A DNA stretch of 18,976 nucleotides from an uncultured Lachnospiraceae bacterium (GCA_910585075.1 CAJUED010000065.1:1-18976), one strand, 5' to 3'. Numbered from the stretch's first letter, positions 1 through 7,292 are shown. Numbers and translations are program-made. Notes: a model not told the origin generated them from the sequence alone.

Positions 1-37
1 GCCGGAAACGCTGTATTTTCAGGCGTTCCCGGCTTTT
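1..37 (+). terminator. Terminator-like hairpin at the window edge
   Basis: Positions 1-11 pair with 23-33 to give an 11-bp stem with one A/C mismatch and an 11-base loop, followed by four T. It probably ends a gene lying left of the window. The T run is short, so it is a weak intrinsic terminator at best. Confidence 0.5.
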
Positions 38-60
38 AGAAAATCATTATATCATCTACA

Positions 61-172
61 CTCGCAAACCCGCGCTAACGCGCTCTCTGTCCGATTTCAT
101 CGGACGTTTGCTCGTTAATGCCGCAGGAAAAACAAATGCCTGCTTCGCAGTCGCTTGTTTTTCCATTGCGGC
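61..172. repeat. Structured multi-hairpin intergenic element
   Basis: Bases 64-69 (GCAAAC) pair with 106-111 (GTTTGC). They enclose two hairpins: CGCG-CTAA-CGCG (71-82) and GTCCGAT-TTC-ATCGGAC (89-105). A second long hairpin follows at 120-172: GCCGCA/(T)GCGGC outside, GGAAAAACAA/TTGTTTTTCC in the middle, CTGC-TTC-GCAG at the tip. No reading frame explains it. It could be a dispersed repeat, a small structured RNA, or the processed 3' region of an upstream gene. The sequence does not decide between these. Confidence 0.5.
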
Positions 173-247
173 TATTATATCATGAATCGCAGATTTATGT
201 CCGTTTTCAGGCCATATCTTTTTTGTACATTTTCATTGTTTTGTCTA

Positions 248-262
248 TTGACCATTAGTCAT
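248..262. promoter_or_regulatory. Operator O1, overlapping the -35 box
   Basis: TTGACC-ATT-AGTCAT is an interrupted palindrome matching operator O2 (288-302) at most positions. It covers the -35 hexamer, so a bound protein would block RNA polymerase. The centre-to-centre distance to O2 is 40 bp, about four helical turns, so two dimers could sit on one DNA face. A TetR-family repressor is the usual partner for MMPL operons. None is encoded in this window. Confidence 0.65.
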
Positions 263-275
263 TTTTATTTATAAT
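248..275 (+). promoter_or_regulatory. Sigma-A-type promoter of the MMPL/lipoprotein operon
   Basis: A -35 box TTGACC (248-253) and a -10 box TATAAT (270-275) are separated by 16 bp. Both are close to the housekeeping consensus. The predicted start of transcription is near 282, leaving a leader of about 110 bases before the MMPL start codon at 391. Confidence 0.75.
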
Positions 276-287
276 ACTAATCATAAA

Positions 288-302
288 ATGACTGATAGTC
301 AT
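288..302. promoter_or_regulatory. Operator O2, just downstream of the -10 box
   Basis: ATGACT-GAT-AGTCAT is a perfect 6+6 bp palindrome with a 3-bp spacer, lying around +6 to +20 of the predicted transcript. With O1 it forms a classic double-operator arrangement around a strong promoter. Confidence 0.7.
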
Positions 303-390
303 AATCCAAAAAATCTTGAAAACCTGAAAAGTGTATAACTGTTTACACCGCACCTCAGGAAACTTGAAAATGGAGGAAAAGAGGAACGCT

Positions 391-2523
391 ATGGAAAAAT
401 TTGGAAAAAAAGTAGTACAGCTCAGGATACCAATTTTAATTGTTGGTCTGCTGCTCCTGATTCCCTCTTTTGTGGGATATGTGAGCACCAAGGTCAACTA
501 CGATATCCTCTCTTATCTGCCAAAGGACATTGAGACCATGGTGGGCCAGGATATTCTGGTGGAGGAATTTGGCACAGGTGCCTTTTCCATGTTTGTGGTA
601 CAGGAAATGGAACCAAAAGAATGTGCCGGTCTCAAAGAAGAAATTGAAAACATCGAGCATGTGGAGAAGGTCATCTGGTATAATTCCGTGATGGACATTT
701 CCGTGCCCATGGAGCTTTTACCCGGTGAAATCTATGAAGCCTTCAACAGCGGCGACACCACCATGATGGCAATCATATTTAATGAAACCACATCCGCTGA
801 CGGCACCATGGAGGCCATAGCGGAAATCCGCAGGGTGGCCGATAAGAACTGCTTTTTAAGCGGCATGTCGGCAGTGGTCACAGACACCAAAAACCTTTCC
901 GAAAAGGAAGCGCCCATTTACGTATGCATTGCAGTGCTCCTTTCCTGTCTGGTTTTGTCCCTTACCATGGACTCCTTCCTGATTCCCTTCCTGTTTAATC
1001 TTGGCAGTAACGTTTTTATGGGAGAGATTTCCTACATTACCAAAGCTCTCAGCGCCGTGCTGCAGCTTGGGGTCACCATGGACTATTCCATTTTCCTGTG
1101 GCACAGCTACCAGGAAAACCAAAATAGAAATGTTAAGGAAAATGACAGTCCGGTCAGGGCCTTTTCGCAAAAACAGGATACGGCAAAGAGATGTACCGGC
1201 ACAAAGGAACAAGCCATGGCCCGGGCAATCAGCGAGACCATCACCTCGGTGGTGAGCAGCTCCATGACAACGGTAGCCGGTTTCATTGCCCTGTGTTTCA
1301 TGAGCTTTACCCTTGGAATGGATTTGGGCATTGTGATGGCAAAAGGCGTGGTTTTCGGCGTGATCACATGCGTTACCATCCTTCCCTCCCTGATTCTGGT
1401 ATTTGACAAAGCTCTGGAAAAGACCAGGCATAAAGCTCTGCTTCCGGACATGAACGGAACAGGCGCCTTTATCACGAAGCATTACAAATTATTTATGATA
1501 CTCTTTGTGGCGATTTTGTTTCCCGCCATTATAGGTTACCGAAACACCAAGGTCTACTACAATCTGGATGAGACCCTTCCAAAAGACCTTCCAAGCATTG
1601 TGGCAAATGATAAGCTGAATGAATCCTTCGATATGAATGCCACTCACATGCTTTTATTAAGTGCTGACCTTCCGGCTAAGGATGTGCGCCATATGACAGA
1701 TGAGATGAAAGGGGTGGACGGTGTAAACTGGGTCCTTGGATTAAATGCTCTTAAGAGCGATTTCATTCCTGAAGAATTGATTCCCTCCGATTTGACCGAC
1801 TCTCTCATCAATGAAAACTGGCAGCTTCTGCTGGTGGGTTCTCAGTATAAGGTTGCCTCGGATGAGGTGAATACCCAGTGCGAGACCTTAAGCGCCATCT
1901 GCAAAAAATACGACAAACAGGGCATGCTGGTGGGGGAAGCCCCCTGTACAAAAGATCTGATTGAAATCACGGACAAGGATTTCAGCACCGTCAGCGTGGT
2001 ATCCATCGGCGTTATTTTTATCATCATTTTGCTGGTGTTCCGCTCCGTGCCACTGCCCATCATACTGGTGTCCGTTATCGAGATGGCAATCTTTGTGAAT
2101 ATGGGAATCCCTTATTATACGGGAACGGAAATACCCTTTATTGCATCTGTGGTCATCGGCACCATCCAGCTGGGCGCAACTGTGGACTACGCCATTTTAA
2201 TGACCACCAGATACAGAAAAGAGCGGTTTGCCAATTTGCCCAAAAAAGAGGCGGTTGCAGACGCCTGCCAGAGCAGCGTGAAATCCATTATGGTCAGCGC
2301 CCTGTCCTTCTTCGCTGCAACCTTCGGTGTGGGCCTTTACTCTAATATTGATATGATTAGTTCCCTCTGTACCCTGATGGCCAGAGGCGCCCTGATCAGT
2401 ATGGCGGCGGTTATTCTCGTACTGCCTTCCATGTTTATGGTATTTGATAAAATTATTATACGAAGCAACACGAAACATAAAGTGGTAAAAAAGAAAATAG
2501 AACAGGAGGTTGTTTCCATATGA
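391..2523 (+). CDS. MMPL-family (RND superfamily) transporter
   Basis: A 710-residue inner-membrane transporter with the duplicated MMPL layout. Each half has one membrane segment, a large extracytoplasmic domain, then a bundle of five membrane segments. Visible segments are near residues 12-31, 174-212, 222-238, 288-305, 312-340, 367-384, 532-550 and 554-615. Both halves keep the Asp-Tyr pair of the proton relay: TMDYSIF (D231-Y232) and TVDYAIL (D599-Y600). A charged loop of about 35 residues follows the first pair. The family exports lipids, siderophores or hydrophobic compounds using proton flux; the substrate here is unknown. The start at 391 is chosen because GGAGG/GAGGAA lies just upstream; in-frame ATGs at 331 and 370 lack sites. 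The stop overlaps the next gene (ATGA), so the two are translationally coupled. Expression is probably controlled by the twin operators upstream. Confidence 0.9.
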   Translation: MEKFGKKVVQLRIPILIVGLLLLIPSFVGYVSTKVNYDILSYLPKDIETMVGQDILVEEFGTGAFSMFVVQEMEPKECAGLKEEIENIEHVEKVIWYNSVMDISVPMELLPGEIYEAFNSGDTTMMAIIFNETTSADGTMEAIAEIRRVADKNCFLSGMSAVVTDTKNLSEKEAPIYVCIAVLLSCLVLSLTMDSFLIPFLFNLGSNVFMGEISYITKALSAVLQLGVTMDYSIFLWHSYQENQNRNVKENDSPVRAFSQKQDTAKRCTGTKEQAMARAISETITSVVSSSMTTVAGFIALCFMSFTLGMDLGIVMAKGVVFGVITCVTILPSLILVFDKALEKTRHKALLPDMNGTGAFITKHYKLFMILFVAILFPAIIGYRNTKVYYNLDETLPKDLPSIVANDKLNESFDMNATHMLLLSADLPAKDVRHMTDEMKGVDGVNWVLGLNALKSDFIPEELIPSDLTDSLINENWQLLLVGSQYKVASDEVNTQCETLSAICKKYDKQGMLVGEAPCTKDLIEITDKDFSTVSVVSIGVIFIIILLVFRSVPLPIILVSVIEMAIFVNMGIPYYTGTEIPFIASVVIGTIQLGATVDYAILMTTRYRKERFANLPKKEAVADACQSSVKSIMVSALSFFAATFGVGLYSNIDMISSLCTLMARGALISMAAVILVLPSMFMVFDKIIIRSNTKHKVVKKKIEQEVVSI

Positions 2524-5264
2524 AAACAATGAAAACCATAAAAGCTATGAAAACGATGAAGATAAGCAAGCAAAAACAGCATACGGCATACACCGTACAT
2601 TCTTATATAAATCATAAAAAGGCTATGTGCCTCCTTTTAAGCACGGCCCTGGTCATCAGCCTTGCAGGCTGCGGAAAGGAGGAAGCCCCCGCTTCCTCCA
2701 TAACAGAGGATAACCAGGAGACGGTTTTAACCCAGGTATTAAACGCGCAGGTAAGCTCCTCCCACAGCAGCCAGGCGGGCAAGGAGGAAACCGTTTACGT
2801 GCTTGCAGATGCAAAGGGCAGCGTCAACCAGGTAATCGTCAGCGACTGGCTGAAAAACAGCGACGGCGGACATTCTCTTGCTGACTGCTCCGACCTGACG
2901 GATATCCGTAATGTCAAAGGTTATGAAACCTACGAGACCGATGAAAATGGCAATATTCTCTGGAACGCGGAAGGCTCCGATATTTATTACCAGGGAACCA
3001 CCGACAAAGAAGTTCCCGTTCAGGTCCGGCTTTCCTACCAGTTGGATGGGAAAGAGATAGCCCCCGAGGAATTGGCCGGCAAAAGCGGCAGGGTAACCAT
3101 CCGCATGGATTATGAAAACAGTGAGACCAGAAAGGTGGACATTGGCGGCAAGGAGCAGGAAATCAAGGTTCCCTTCGCCATGATATCCGGTTTGATACTG
3201 CCACAGGATACCTTTTCCAATATTGAAGTGACCAACGCAAGGCTTCTCTCCGAGGGAAACAATTCCGTGATTGTGGGTGTGGCTTTTCCCGGGCTTCGGG
3301 AAAGCATTGACATGGACGGCCTGAAAGACAAACTGGAAGATAAATTGGAGGATGAAAAGGGAAATGAGGATCTACAGGATTTGGAAATCCCCGACTATAT
3401 TGAAATCACAGCGGATGCTGAAAACTTTGAGCTGGGGATGACCATGACCATTGCCATGAGCGACATTCTTTCCGATATTGAGCTGACAGATTCCTTTGAC
3501 CTTTCCGGTATCCAGGATTCCATGGATGATTTGCAGGATGCCACTGGCCAGTTAAAGGACGGTACTGTGGAACTGAAAGACGGAACCGGAGAATTGAAGG
3601 AGGGCAGCGAAGAACTCCTCTCTGGAACCCAGGAGCTCTGGGACGGCACCGTGAAGCTCAAAGACGGCACGCAGGAATTATCGGATAAGTCAAAGCTTTT
3701 GGACGACGGAGCCCAAAAACTGGACGAAGGCGCTCTGGCGCTTTATGACGGAACCGTCTCTTTGAAAGACGGAGCAGATAAATTAAACTCCGGTGCCGGA
3801 GAACTGCTAGATGGCGGCAAAAAGCTGGCAGAGGGGACCGGAAGTCTGGCCACAGGAGCAAAGAGCTTAAACGACGGGGCCCATCTTGTGAAAGACGGCG
3901 TCAATCAGGTGGCCGGACAGATGAACGTACTGAAAGCCGGTATTGGCACACCTGTGTCCTCTCCCACTGAGTTTGACCCTTCCAATCCCACTACCCTGTT
4001 ACAGGTTTCCTACCTCTTAAACCAGTCCCTGAAAGCTGCAAGCGCGGCAGACGGATTATCGACGGAAGCTTACAATGCCATACTGTCTCAGCTTACCCAG
4101 CAAAAAGAGCAGGCTAAGGCCAGCCTGGACGCCGCACAGGCCAATTTATCCGCGGCTCAAAACCGCACGGCGCAGGCACAGTCACAGTTAGTGGAAGCCT
4201 GTCAGGTAGATACAAAAGAGGTGGAAGTTGTAACCGACATTTATACGGAAGAAGAACAGCATGAAGTAACCGTTGATGCTCCCGTATACATGACAACGAA
4301 AGTCGTAACGGAAAGCATCATCCCGTCAGATGAGGAAGACGGTGAAGATACGGTGGAGACAACTGAGGACGAAAGCACGGAGACCTATACGGAATCTTAT
4401 ACGGAAACTTTCACCACAACCAAAGAAGTAGTCGACACGGAAACCATTCAGGTACAGTCGATGGATGTGGATTATCTGCAACAGACCATAGATTCTTACC
4501 AGTCCGCCCTTGAGGATACGGCTGTATATCAGGCCCAGGTAGAGGTTTATTCCGTACAGGTGGCCGACATTGACAATAGCATTGCCCAAATGGAGGAATT
4601 GATGCGGCAGCAGCAAGCTCTCAGTCAGAAATGGGGAACATCCATCTATTTGGGAGCCGTTATGGAACAGAAGCTTACGGAGGTCTCCGCTCAGTTAAAT
4701 TCTCAGGCAAGCGTAGGGGGAATGGCGACTCTGGTAAAAGGCGTAAGCGATCTGGCGGACGGAACAGAAACTGCTCTGGCAGGCGCAACGGAACTGAACA
4801 AGGGCGCTAATGAATTAAAAGACGGAATCGACACCTTAAAAAGCGGCACCAGAGAACTGGCTGACGGCGCTGGCAGCTTAAACGACGGCGCTGCAACCTT
4901 AAAAGATGGCACATGGGAATTAAAAGATGGAACCGGGCAGCTGATAGAGGGCGCAGACACTCTGAATGACGGCGCTGCAGAATTGAAAGACGGGGCCAGC
5001 GCTTTAACTGACGGTGTACTTACACTGGATGAAGGCGTGGGGACACTGGACGAGGGAGCACTTACACTGGTAGACGGCATGTTCGAGTTCGACGAGGAAG
5101 GCATCAGCAAGCTCACCGACCTTTTTGGAGATGACGTACAGGATGTCATTGACCGGTTAGAGGCAGTATCAAATGCCGGCAAGGAGTACAGCACCTTCAC
5201 AAAGCTTCCTGAAAATGTGGATGGCAGCGCGAAATTTATTATAAAAACAGATGCTATCAAATAA
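2520..5264 (+). CDS. Large lipoprotein with xxxLxxG heptad repeats (YhgE/Pip-like extracellular part)
   Basis: 914 residues. A signal peptide ends in the lipobox LAGC (Cys51), predicting a lipid-anchored surface protein; the region before the hydrophobic core is unusually long (about 36 residues). Residues 65-330 form a beta-rich domain I cannot name. Residues about 340-468 are some 17 heptads of the form xLxxGxx (typical unit ELKDGTG). Residues 525-562 and 655-735 look like two coiled-coil arms around a Thr/Glu/Val-rich insert (563-655). A second block of about 17 heptads fills 742-860. Such heptads are known from YhgE/Pip and YueB-type envelope proteins, but those end in membrane segments and this one does not. 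The ribosome site AGGAGG (2504-2509) lies inside the end of the MMPL gene and start and stop overlap by 4 bp. I infer that it works as the outer partner of the MMPL pump. Confidence 0.85.
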   Translation: MKTMKTIKAMKTMKISKQKQHTAYTVHSYINHKKAMCLLLSTALVISLAGCGKEEAPASSITEDNQETVLTQVLNAQVSSSHSSQAGKEETVYVLADAKGSVNQVIVSDWLKNSDGGHSLADCSDLTDIRNVKGYETYETDENGNILWNAEGSDIYYQGTTDKEVPVQVRLSYQLDGKEIAPEELAGKSGRVTIRMDYENSETRKVDIGGKEQEIKVPFAMISGLILPQDTFSNIEVTNARLLSEGNNSVIVGVAFPGLRESIDMDGLKDKLEDKLEDEKGNEDLQDLEIPDYIEITADAENFELGMTMTIAMSDILSDIELTDSFDLSGIQDSMDDLQDATGQLKDGTVELKDGTGELKEGSEELLSGTQELWDGTVKLKDGTQELSDKSKLLDDGAQKLDEGALALYDGTVSLKDGADKLNSGAGELLDGGKKLAEGTGSLATGAKSLNDGAHLVKDGVNQVAGQMNVLKAGIGTPVSSPTEFDPSNPTTLLQVSYLLNQSLKAASAADGLSTEAYNAILSQLTQQKEQAKASLDAAQANLSAAQNRTAQAQSQLVEACQVDTKEVEVVTDIYTEEEQHEVTVDAPVYMTTKVVTESIIPSDEEDGEDTVETTEDESTETYTESYTETFTTTKEVVDTETIQVQSMDVDYLQQTIDSYQSALEDTAVYQAQVEVYSVQVADIDNSIAQMEELMRQQQALSQKWGTSIYLGAVMEQKLTEVSAQLNSQASVGGMATLVKGVSDLADGTETALAGATELNKGANELKDGIDTLKSGTRELADGAGSLNDGAATLKDGTWELKDGTGQLIEGADTLNDGAAELKDGASALTDGVLTLDEGVGTLDEGALTLVDGMFEFDEEGISKLTDLFGDDVQDVIDRLEAVSNAGKEYSTFTKLPENVDGSAKFIIKTDAIK

Positions 5265-5297
5265 ATCAGCAGAAAACATGTATTAAGCATATCATCT

Positions 5298-5334
5298 GCG
5301 GGCGGTAAGCAGGGGAGATTCTTCCCCTGCCCGC
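5298..5334 (+). other. Hairpin downstream of the lipoprotein gene
   Basis: GCAGGGGA (5309-5316) pairs with TCCCCTGC (5323-5330), and GCGG (5298-5301) can extend the stem with CCGC (5331-5334). It lies 34 bp past the lipoprotein stop codon, where a terminator is expected, but no T run follows. It may be part of the repeat block that starts at 5343, or a 3'-end stabilising hairpin. Confidence 0.4.
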
Positions 5335-5342
5335 TGCGTGGG

Positions 5343-5434
5343 CTGCAGGCTGCAAAGCAGCAAATTTTCCACGCAGTTTTGCGTGTATGCGGCCCTATGC
5401 ATTATAACAGGGCCGTGCAGACCCACGGCCCCTT
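5343..5434 (+). repeat. Composite hairpin block, copy 1
   Basis: This block matches 14897-14983 in the same order and orientation: CTGCAGG, CTGCAA-A/C-GCAGCAAATTT, then TATGCGGCCCT-TGCAT and ACAGG. This copy has an extra hairpin CACGC/GCGTG between the shared parts. It ends in a perfect 8-bp stem GGGCCGTG/CACGGCCC (5410-5431). Palindrome copy A follows after 7 bp. Confidence 0.6.
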
Positions 5435-5441
5435 AGCTTAC

Positions 5442-5541
5442 TATAGTAAGAAATATTAGAAATCGCCTTACGGGCCTGCAAAAGCTGGCACATATGCTTT
5501 TGCAAGAGCCAGTAAGCGCAATTTATTGTATCTTTACTATA
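5442..5541 (+). repeat. ~100-bp palindromic repeat, copy A
   Basis: The termini are TATAGTAA (5442-5449) and TTACTATA (5534-5541). The whole unit folds on itself, with inner arms GCAAAAGC and GCTTTTGC around a CATATG core. It lies 18 bp beyond the stop codon of the flavoprotein gene (5560) and between two convergent genes. Its sequence is clearly related to 6211-6311 and, in reverse, to 14989-15091. Confidence 0.75.
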
Positions 5542-5559
5542 TTTCGTTATTTTCAACAC

Positions 5560-6177
5560 TTAACGAATAAAATTCATCCTGTCAAAAGGCTCTTTCTCCG
5601 GTACCCCATACTTTTCTTTCCCAAGGGCAATGCTCTTAATCAAAAATGACATATTATGGGCAAGGGTACGCATCATTTGCAGCCCCTCCGTATCCTGATT
5701 TGCCTCTCCGGGGGCTGTCCCGTGGATTCCGTTCCAGTACTGTCCGGAAGCAATCGGCATCCCCGAAATTCCAAAAAACTTATTCAGTTCGTCGTATGTT
5801 GCCGTAAGGCCACCGCGCCTTGCCGCCGCCACAGCCGCTCCCACCTTCATGGTCTTGTCAAAGGATGTGCTGTAGAAAAGCCGTGTGAGAAAAGCAACCA
5901 ACGTAGCGTTTGCGGAAGCATAATAAACCGGACTGCCCACCACAAGTCCGTCGCATTCCTCAAATTTGACGGCTGCCTCATTTACCATATCCTGAAATAC
6001 GCATTTCCCGATTTCACTACATCTCCCGCAGCCAATACAGCCTCTGATGTCCTTGTTTCCGATATGCAGAATCTCTGTCTCAATCCCTTCCTCTGCGAAC
6101 ACCTTTTCCATCTCATGCAACGCAATATAAGTGTTTCCCGCCGGCCTGGGACTTCCGTTGATCATCAATACTTTCAT
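5560..6177 (-). CDS. Flavodoxin-fold NAD(P)H-dependent reductase, iron-sulfur flavoprotein type
   Basis: 205 residues. It starts with the FMN phosphate-binding loop NGSPRPAGNT (residues 8-17) and has the second flavin-contact motif GSPVYY (81-86), both typical of the flavodoxin_2/FMN_red family. Between them is CIGCGRC-SEIGKC (Cys47, 50, 53, 59), a compact CX2CX2CX5C pattern like the [4Fe-4S] site of archaeal and clostridial iron-sulfur flavoproteins. This suggests FMN plus one cluster and electron transfer from ferredoxin or NAD(P)H to a small acceptor such as a quinone or oxygen species. The true substrate is unknown. The start at 6177 is set by AAGGAGG at 6186-6192, spaced 8 bases; an in-frame start 21 bases upstream has no such site. 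Palindromic repeats lie on both sides of the gene, one at 5442-5541 and one at 6211-6311. Confidence 0.85.
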   Translation of the reverse strand: MKVLMINGSPRPAGNTYIALHEMEKVFAEEGIETEILHIGNKDIRGCIGCGRCSEIGKCVFQDMVNEAAVKFEECDGLVVGSPVYYASANATLVAFLTRLFYSTSFDKTMKVGAAVAAARRGGLTATYDELNKFFGISGMPIASGQYWNGIHGTAPGEANQDTEGLQMMRTLAHNMSFLIKSIALGKEKYGVPEKEPFDRMNFIR

Positions 6178-6210
6178 TCTCAAATCCTCCTTCGCCAATC
6201 ATTAGAAACT

Positions 6211-6311
6211 TATGGTAAGCAACATTAGAAATTGCCTTTTCGGGCTTACAAAAGCTCTCATATGGTTTTTGCAAGGATTGGAAAGAGCAATTTATTATGT
6301 TGTTTACCATA
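6211..6311 (+). repeat. ~100-bp palindromic repeat, copy B
   Basis: The termini TATGGTAA and TTACCATA are perfect inverted repeats. Next to them, AGCAACATTAG-AAATTGC mirrors GCAATTTATTATGTTGT. It has the same orientation as copy A. It lies 25 bp beyond the stop codon of the metallo-hydrolase gene and just upstream of the flavoprotein ribosome site, so it probably lies in the leader of that gene. The ends read TA...TA, compatible with a TA target duplication as made by IS630/Tc1-type elements, but no transposase is present. Confidence 0.75.
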
Positions 6312-6336
6312 TATATGTACGATACAGTAAAGTATA

Positions 6337-7176
6337 CTATAAAATGGAAGATTTGAAAATCTTTTTGGAATTGTAAATGATATTCCCCAGACCACCATCG
6401 GCCCGCTCGCCCTGACCGGCAGGGGTCTTTGCCATCAAAAGCCCCTCATGGCCCATAAATGCAAAAGGTACTTTATCAGACTTCCCATTCAGAATATCCT
6501 CACACACCGAAATAACCCCATCAAGAATCTCCTTCTCAATCACTTTAGGCCCGTGGGAAAGATACACTCTGTCGTACTCCCCTTCATGCTCCTTCAGCGC
6601 CATGAGACTTTCCCGGTATTCCTCCACGCTCAAAGCCTCCTCGTCCCACAGGAAAACAGAAGGATTACAGCCGTCCCCAAATAAAATGCTTCTCTCCGTC
6701 ACGTTTAAGATACAGGTCATTCCCTTTGTATGCCCGGGCACAGCCACCGCCTTTAGGATAACGCCACCCAGGTCAAATTCCTGTCCGTCCACAAGCGGGA
6801 GAGACGCCTTCGTCCGCACCGGGCAGAAGTCTTCCTCCCCCATGCCTTCCGGCAGGCCGCCCAGACAAAATGAAACATAATCCTTTTTCATGTCCATAGT
6901 TGCGTGGTTTTTTGCCAGCTCCCAGTCTTTTTCGCTTAAATATACCTTTTCAAACCCGGCGTCACCCCCTGCATGGTCACAATGACCGTGGGTCAAAATA
7001 ACACTCACTGGGAGCTGTGTCAACGACTGTACAAATCCCTTCAAATCCCCGGCTCCCGTGCCGGAGTCGATTAAAACAGCCTCCTTTTCCCCTTCCACTA
7101 GAAAAGAATGCACCCCTGTAATGTCCGTTATGCCTGTGGTTGACGGACTTACCTTTTCCACTGTAAAAAATTCCAT
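6337..7176 (-). CDS. Metallo-beta-lactamase-fold hydrolase
   Basis: 279 residues, with the full metal-binding signature of the superfamily: THGHCDH (His63, His65, Asp67, His68), PGHT (His149), FGDG (Asp168) and LSHGP (His208). All ligands for two metal ions are present, so it should be an active cytoplasmic hydrolase. The family includes glyoxalase II, lactonases and many uncharacterised thioester or phosphoester hydrolases; the motifs do not point to one of these. There is no signal peptide. The ribosome site is AAGGAGAAGG, 10-19 bases before the ATG. The upstream region has a long inverted repeat over the likely -10 box (7245-7292). The gene precedes the flavoprotein gene on the same strand with a palindromic repeat between, so joint transcription is possible but uncertain. 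Confidence 0.85.
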   Translation of the reverse strand: MEFFTVEKVSPSTTGITDITGVHSFLVEGEKEAVLIDSGTGAGDLKGFVQSLTQLPVSVILTHGHCDHAGGDAGFEKVYLSEKDWELAKNHATMDMKKDYVSFCLGGLPEGMGEEDFCPVRTKASLPLVDGQEFDLGGVILKAVAVPGHTKGMTCILNVTERSILFGDGCNPSVFLWDEEALSVEEYRESLMALKEHEGEYDRVYLSHGPKVIEKEILDGVISVCEDILNGKSDKVPFAFMGHEGLLMAKTPAGQGERADGGLGNIIYNSKKIFKSSIL

Positions 7177-7244
7177 ATCCGATCACCTTCTCCTTCCCAT
7201 TACTTAAAATGTATCTGCCATTTACACATTTTCCATCATAAAAA

Positions 7245-7292
7245 GTGTACAATGTTTCAGAATTTTTTTCTCATGCTTCTGACATTATACAC
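7245..7292. promoter_or_regulatory. Long inverted repeat over the metallo-hydrolase promoter
   Basis: GTGTACAATGT-TT-CAGAA (7245-7262) is mirrored by TTCTG-ACATTATACAC (7277-7292), with one mismatch and a 2-base bulge. On the minus strand the right arm contains TATAAT (7284-7289), the best -10 box for the hydrolase gene; no well-spaced -35 box was found. It may be an operator. Because T-rich sequence follows on the plus strand, it could also act as a terminator there, though no plus-strand gene precedes it. The rest of 7177-7472 shows only the small hairpin ACGGGA/TCCCGT near 7375-7395 and a possible TATAAT (7422-7427) for the toxin pair. Confidence 0.4.

Noticed and set aside
856..1482. 208-codon minus-strand frame inside the MMPL gene
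   Set aside because: Antisense shadow: composition is rich in His, Cys and Gly, there is no ribosome site, and the opposite strand encodes clear MMPL motifs.
4703..5290. 195-codon minus-strand frame rich in Ser, Pro and Val
   Set aside because: Antisense shadow of the heptad repeats; its periodicity mirrors the LKDG units on the coding strand.
5298..5334. Intrinsic terminator after the lipoprotein gene
   Set aside because: The hairpin is good but no T run follows, so it is listed only as a hairpin.
5442..6311. CRISPR array or complete insertion sequence around the repeats
   Set aside because: The copies are not evenly spaced, there are no uniform spacers, and no transposase or cas gene is present.
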